Notes under the pieces: model-generated
What the model was told of the DNA's origin: nothing
Databases searched by the model: none
Seen by the model: only the letters and a program-made list of their open reading frames with translations
Assembly: GCA_910588195.1 (NCBI GenBank)
Contig: CAJUPN010000001.1
Location: forward strand, 1-64,000
Length of the DNA stretch: 64,000 bases
Origin: an uncultured Bacilli bacterium
GTDB taxonomy: Bacteria; Bacillota_I; Bacilli_A; RF39; UBA660
Direction: 5' to 3'
Part shown: positions 61,295 through 64,000 of the stretch, piece after piece
How the letters are laid out: the number at the start of each line of letters is the position of its first letter
Numbering within the stretch: position 1 is the stretch's first letter
Position numbers and translations under genes: made by a program

Positions 61295-62212
61295 TTATAA
61301 GTTTAAATGTGATTTTTTATTACAATTTAATTTTTCAAAAATTGGAATATTACCTTTATAACTTTTTGGAGAGATAGGGCTAGGGTGATATATAGGAAGT
61401 ATTTTATATTCACTAACTTCGTATATTTTACCAACCACATCAGAAAATTTATTAAATTTAAAGTTAAGTAAATTTCTAGTTGGAAATTCTCCTAATGTAA
61501 TTATTAATTTTGGATTTAATATTTTTAATTGTTCTAGCATTATATTTTTACAATTTATGGAACAGGTTTTTAAGTTTTTTCGCATTAATGGATAACACTT
61601 CACTGATTCTAAAAAGGTTGTTTCAAAAATATCTCTATCAATAGTATCAAATAGTTTTTGGAGAACAATTCCACTAGGAAGCACTTTTCCATTTATATCA
61701 CACCACAATTTGTGACTTTTTCTCCAACCATTATTAGCTGTGGCTTCTCCAACTAAAACTATATCATTGTCTTTACCTAAAAATACAGTAGAGTCATTGG
61801 GAAATTTATCAACTAATTGATTACAAGATTGACAAGAATATACTTTTTCATCAACCTGGTTTAGTAATTTTTTTGTTAATCTTATTTTTAATATGTTATA
61901 TCTATTCTTCGTATCATCAGTTAGGATATTTTCCCTGTTTATAATCTGATAATCTTTATAATTTATATCATGATTAAATTGATTTGAAGTTAGATCTACT
62001 ATGTTATCTTCTATCTTATTAAAGTAGTGGCCAATACCATCAACATAAATCTTACATATATTCCCACCAAAGTAATCATTAATAATAAGAGAAGTTATTG
62101 CACACATACCAAAACATTTATTATTTTCAGTCCAATTGTCTTGAACTTTAGGATAACATAAGTCTTTTGAATAGCAATCTAATAATACTTTTTTTATGTT
62201 TTCAATGTTCAT
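61295..62212 (-). CDS. YunG-like domain fused to UDG-superfamily domain
   Basis: 305 residues. Residues 1-125 resemble YunG: 'NKCFGMCAITSLIINDYFGG', 'GIGHYFNKI', 'VDLTSNQF', a Cys-His-Asp set of papain-like type. Residues 126-300 look like a family 4/5 uracil-DNA glycosylase: 'YSCQSCNQL' and later Cys ('SVKC', 'TCSINC') for an iron-sulfur cluster; 'IVLVGEATANNGWRKSHKLW' motif A; 'LNPKLIITLGEF'; 'IYHPSPISPKSY' motif B with His. Such a fusion is new to me. The start at 62212 has a weak ribosome site. Divergent from the HTH-WYL gene. Confidence 0.7.
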   Translation of the reverse strand: MNIENIKKVLLDCYSKDLCYPKVQDNWTENNKCFGMCAITSLIINDYFGGNICKIYVDGIGHYFNKIEDNIVDLTSNQFNHDINYKDYQIINRENILTDDTKNRYNILKIRLTKKLLNQVDEKVYSCQSCNQLVDKFPNDSTVFLGKDNDIVLVGEATANNGWRKSHKLWCDINGKVLPSGIVLQKLFDTIDRDIFETTFLESVKCYPLMRKNLKTCSINCKNIMLEQLKILNPKLIITLGEFPTRNLLNFKFNKFSDVVGKIYEVSEYKILPIYHPSPISPKSYKGNIPIFEKLNCNKKSHLNL

Positions 62213-62321
62213 TATAACACTTTCTTATATGTATTGATATTATATCATTTTTAATAATAATACTAAATAATGATGTTATAAATGCTAGTTTTTTTATGTA
62301 TAAAAGAATAACAAATTGTAG

Positions 62322-62327
62322 TATAAT
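62322..62327 (+). promoter_or_regulatory. -10 element of the HTH-WYL gene
   Basis: TATAAT 27 bases before the start at 62355; the -35 is unclear. Confidence 0.55.
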
Positions 62328-62354
62328 TAGTTTAATTAATTGCTTGGAGGAAAT

Positions 62355-62834
62355 ATGTCTAAAATTAGTAATGTATTAACAATGCTTGAATATTTAAGTT
62401 CTGGAAAAAAATATAGTATAGCTGAGTTATCAGAAAAACTAGAAGTCACTCCAAGGATGATTCGAGTTTATAAAGATGAAATAGAAAAAGCTGGTATTTA
62501 TATTGACACTATTAAAGGTCCTTATGGAGGGTATGTGTTAAATCAAAATATAAATGTTCCTAAAAGATTTATAACACCAAATGAAATTAATGTAAAAAAT
62601 AAAGAATTCTTTAATTTAGTAAATAGAGCAATTAAAGAAAAGAGAAAATGTTTTATAGAGTATTATTCTAAAAATGGAAAAAGTATATCAAAAAGAATAA
62701 TTCATCCTTATGATTTAATTCTACTTGGGAGTGAATGGGGAGTAGCAGCCTTTTGCGAATCAAAGGAAGAAATAAGACATTTTTATATAAATAGAATTAA
62801 AAATATAAAATTATTAGAAAACTTTTATAACTGA
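62355..62834 (+). CDS. HTH (DeoR/HTH_11)-WYL transcriptional regulator
   Basis: 159 residues. The N-terminal HTH ('YSIAELSEKLEVTPRMIRVYKDEI') is followed, at about 70-155, by a WYL-like domain ('CFIEYYSKNGKSISKRIIHPYDLI', 'WGVAAFCESKEEIRHFYINRI'). Short for the family, which often has another C-terminal part. It may sense a ligand through the WYL barrel and could control the divergent YunG-UDG gene (inference from position). GGAGG lies four bases before the ATG. Confidence 0.85.
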   Translation: MSKISNVLTMLEYLSSGKKYSIAELSEKLEVTPRMIRVYKDEIEKAGIYIDTIKGPYGGYVLNQNINVPKRFITPNEINVKNKEFFNLVNRAIKEKRKCFIEYYSKNGKSISKRIIHPYDLILLGSEWGVAAFCESKEEIRHFYINRIKNIKLLENFYN

Positions 62835-62881
62835 CATATATATTTCCTCTTCTTGTGAGATACTTTTATTAAAGAAAGAAG

Positions 62882-63481
62882 ATGAAGTATATGAAAGAAA
62901 TGGAAATATCGGTTGCTTTTGATAATCCAAAAGAAGAGGTATTGAGAATATTATCTAAGTTTAATTTGGTTGGTGAGAAGGAATTATATGATACATATTA
63001 TGTTGATCCTTTACGAAATAATTTAAAACCAGAAAGTGATTTGCGATTAAATGAAACATTTAGAATTCGTAAAAATAAAGATGCTTGTTTTGTAACTTAT
63101 AAAAAACAACATTTTGAAGGAAAGCTATGGACTTATTCTGATGAATATGAGACAGAAATAAAAGATTATAAGATTATGGAACATATTATATCTATGTTAG
63201 GTTTAGAACCACTTATAGTAGTTCATAATAAAAGAACTATTTACAAGTATAAAGATTATGAAATAGTTTTTGAAGAGGTAGAGAATTTAGGATGTCTTTT
63301 AGAAGTTGAAAAGTTAGGGACTGATGAAAATGAAGCTATGGGAGTCAAAGAAGAGCTTCGTGATTTTATTCGAAGTCTGAATCTAAAAAATGTTAAAGAA
63401 TTAAATATTGGAAAGAATCAGTACTTATTGAGTAAAAAACTAGGGCATAATATTACTGTTTTTAATGATACTGTATATTAA
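62882..63481 (+). CDS. CYTH-domain phosphohydrolase
   Basis: 199 residues. 'KEMEISVAF' is the ExExK-like start of CYTH proteins (in relatives the last residue is Lys; here Ser), then 'LRLNETFRIRKNKDACFVTYK', 'YSDEYETEI', 'HNKRTIYKYKDYEIVFEEV' and 'FLEVEK'-like 'LLEVEKLG' are the tunnel strands with their Arg/Lys/Glu. These enzymes act on triphosphates such as thiamine triphosphate or make cAMP. ATGs at 62882 and 62891 are both possible. Confidence 0.82.
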   Translation: MKYMKEMEISVAFDNPKEEVLRILSKFNLVGEKELYDTYYVDPLRNNLKPESDLRLNETFRIRKNKDACFVTYKKQHFEGKLWTYSDEYETEIKDYKIMEHIISMLGLEPLIVVHNKRTIYKYKDYEIVFEEVENLGCLLEVEKLGTDENEAMGVKEELRDFIRSLNLKNVKELNIGKNQYLLSKKLGHNITVFNDTVY

Positions 63482-63654
63482 TGGTTAGTTTATTTAAAAA
63501 AATCCATAATATCAAGTATTATGAACCTTTTTATATGTTTTGGCAATTCCAACAATGTAACGAATGGCGTAGATAATTACAACTTTTTTCACTTTTTAAC
63601 GATTTGATATATAAATTTAGTAATGTTTTAACATTTAGGCGCAAAAACATTAAT

Positions 63655-63693
63655 ACAAAAAAACGTTATTTTAAAAAAAATAACGTTTTTTTG
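63655..63693. terminator. Strong A/T-flanked hairpin
   Basis: AAACGTTATTTT/AAAATAACGTTT around AAAA, with A run before and T run after; works as a terminator in either direction. Confidence 0.75.
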
Positions 63694-63758
63694 TATTGTA
63701 TTCTTTTTTTGCTATTTGCTATAATTTGTATAAATTGATATATGAAAGGAGATAAAAA

Positions 63759-64000
63759 ATGAATACAGAAAAACAAACGTTTATAAGAGTTAATTTAGCC
63801 AATGGTGAATTCGAAATTTCAGGAAGCGTTGAATTTGTTGAAAAGCATTTAGATGAGTTAAAGGGGGTTATAAACAAAGATTTAATAAAAACACTTCCAA
63901 TCCCAACAAAATATGAGAATAAAAATAAATTTCAAGAATTAGTTCATGATGATACTATTGATAAGTATCAAAAATCTGGTATTTTCACAATTGATGATGA
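63759..64000 (+). CDS. Hypothetical protein, truncated by the window edge
   Basis: Starts ATG at 63759 with AAGGAG upstream, and stays open to the end (about 80 residues seen). 'VNLANGEFEISGSVEFVEKHL' followed by a linker resembles small proteins of unknown role that pair a beta strand with an acidic helix. Not recognised. Confidence 0.65.
   Translation, partial: MNTEKQTFIRVNLANGEFEISGSVEFVEKHLDELKGVINKDLIKTLPIPTKYENKNKFQELVHDDTIDKYQKSGIFTIDD

Noticed and set aside
63482..63654. A non-coding RNA gene before the last terminator
   Set aside because: There is a strong hairpin at 63655-63693, but I could not find a promoter or a conserved RNA structure in the sequence before it.

Overview
The window is about 28% G+C by eye and looks like the chromosome of a Gram-positive, low-G+C bacterium of the Bacillota (Bacilli/Mollicutes-like gut lineages are the closest match in style; this is inference, not a taxonomic result). 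Supporting signs are strong AGGAGG/AGGTGA ribosome sites, extended -10 promoters (TGnTATAAT), FtsX-type peptide ABC transporters, L-lactate dehydrogenase, and single-pass or secreted proteins without outer-membrane features. TGA is used as a stop (for example at 13823-13825, 28694-28696, 42468-42470 and 62832-62834), so the standard bacterial code applies. I see no rRNA, tRNA, CRISPR array, insertion sequence or replication origin. The longest stretches without a called gene are 462-744 (283 bases) and 63482-63758 (277 bases); apart from the terminator noted in the second, I see nothing in them.

Layout. 0-4.4 kb: minus-strand genes, namely a DUF2513-like protein, a three-gene bacteriocin-type ABC transporter and an unknown protein. 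4.5-7.3 kb: a GT-C-like membrane protein overlapping a GT2 glycosyltransferase. 7.3-20.6 kb: a long run of unrecognised genes, many in single-gene units with their own promoter and terminator. It also holds enzymes that act on nucleobases or DNA: two uracil-DNA-glycosylase (UDG) superfamily proteins, a probable HhH-GPD glycosylase, a stand-alone RNA-polymerase alpha-CTD-like protein, a gluzincin-like protein with a dead HQxxH motif, and an adenylosuccinate synthetase homologue carrying Ser where PurA has its catalytic Asp, as in phage PurZ. 20.6-26.4 kb: an ABC transporter/two-component antimicrobial-peptide module with a thioredoxin-like protein. 26.5-34.4 kb: metabolic and housekeeping genes (L-LDH, NUC nuclease, HAD phosphatase, NagZ-like GH3, DUF1848, Nudix) with three ASCH-like proteins close together. 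34.5-38.1 kb: two tandem FGE-sulfatase-like exported proteins whose C-terminal ends differ far more than the rest. 38.2-40.2 kb: RBBP9-type hydrolase, Ppx/GppA-like protein, TM2 protein. 40.2-43.2 kb: a complete NHEJ operon with Ku and a LigD split into two genes. 43.3-46.4 kb: YgeA-type racemase, a papain/transglutaminase-like protein, an SDR lacking its catalytic Lys, a small membrane peptide and a decayed XRE regulator. 46.5-49.8 kb: a secreted bacteriocin-like peptide with a three-gene ABC transporter related to the one at 0.7-3.4 kb. 49.9-64 kb: HD hydrolase, secreted SH3-like protein, RlmN/Cfr-family radical SAM enzyme, DUF2207 protein, GyrI-like protein, P-loop ATPase, a hydrolase-methyltransferase fusion, a nucleotidyltransferase, two GNAT acetyltransferases, a deoxyribonucleotidase, a frameshifted Nudix gene, a YunG-UDG fusion, an HTH-WYL regulator, a CYTH protein and a truncated gene at the edge.

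How the parts fit. Two themes recur. The first is nucleotide and DNA quality control: three UDG-fold proteins, an HhH-GPD-like protein, a PurZ-like protein, NHEJ, two Nudix genes and a deoxyribonucleotidase. The second is peptide warfare: three FtsX-type ABC systems, one with a sensor kinase and one with a candidate secreted bacteriocin. The most interesting single locus is the PurZ-like gene, in the same run as the HhH-GPD-like/UDG overlapping pair.
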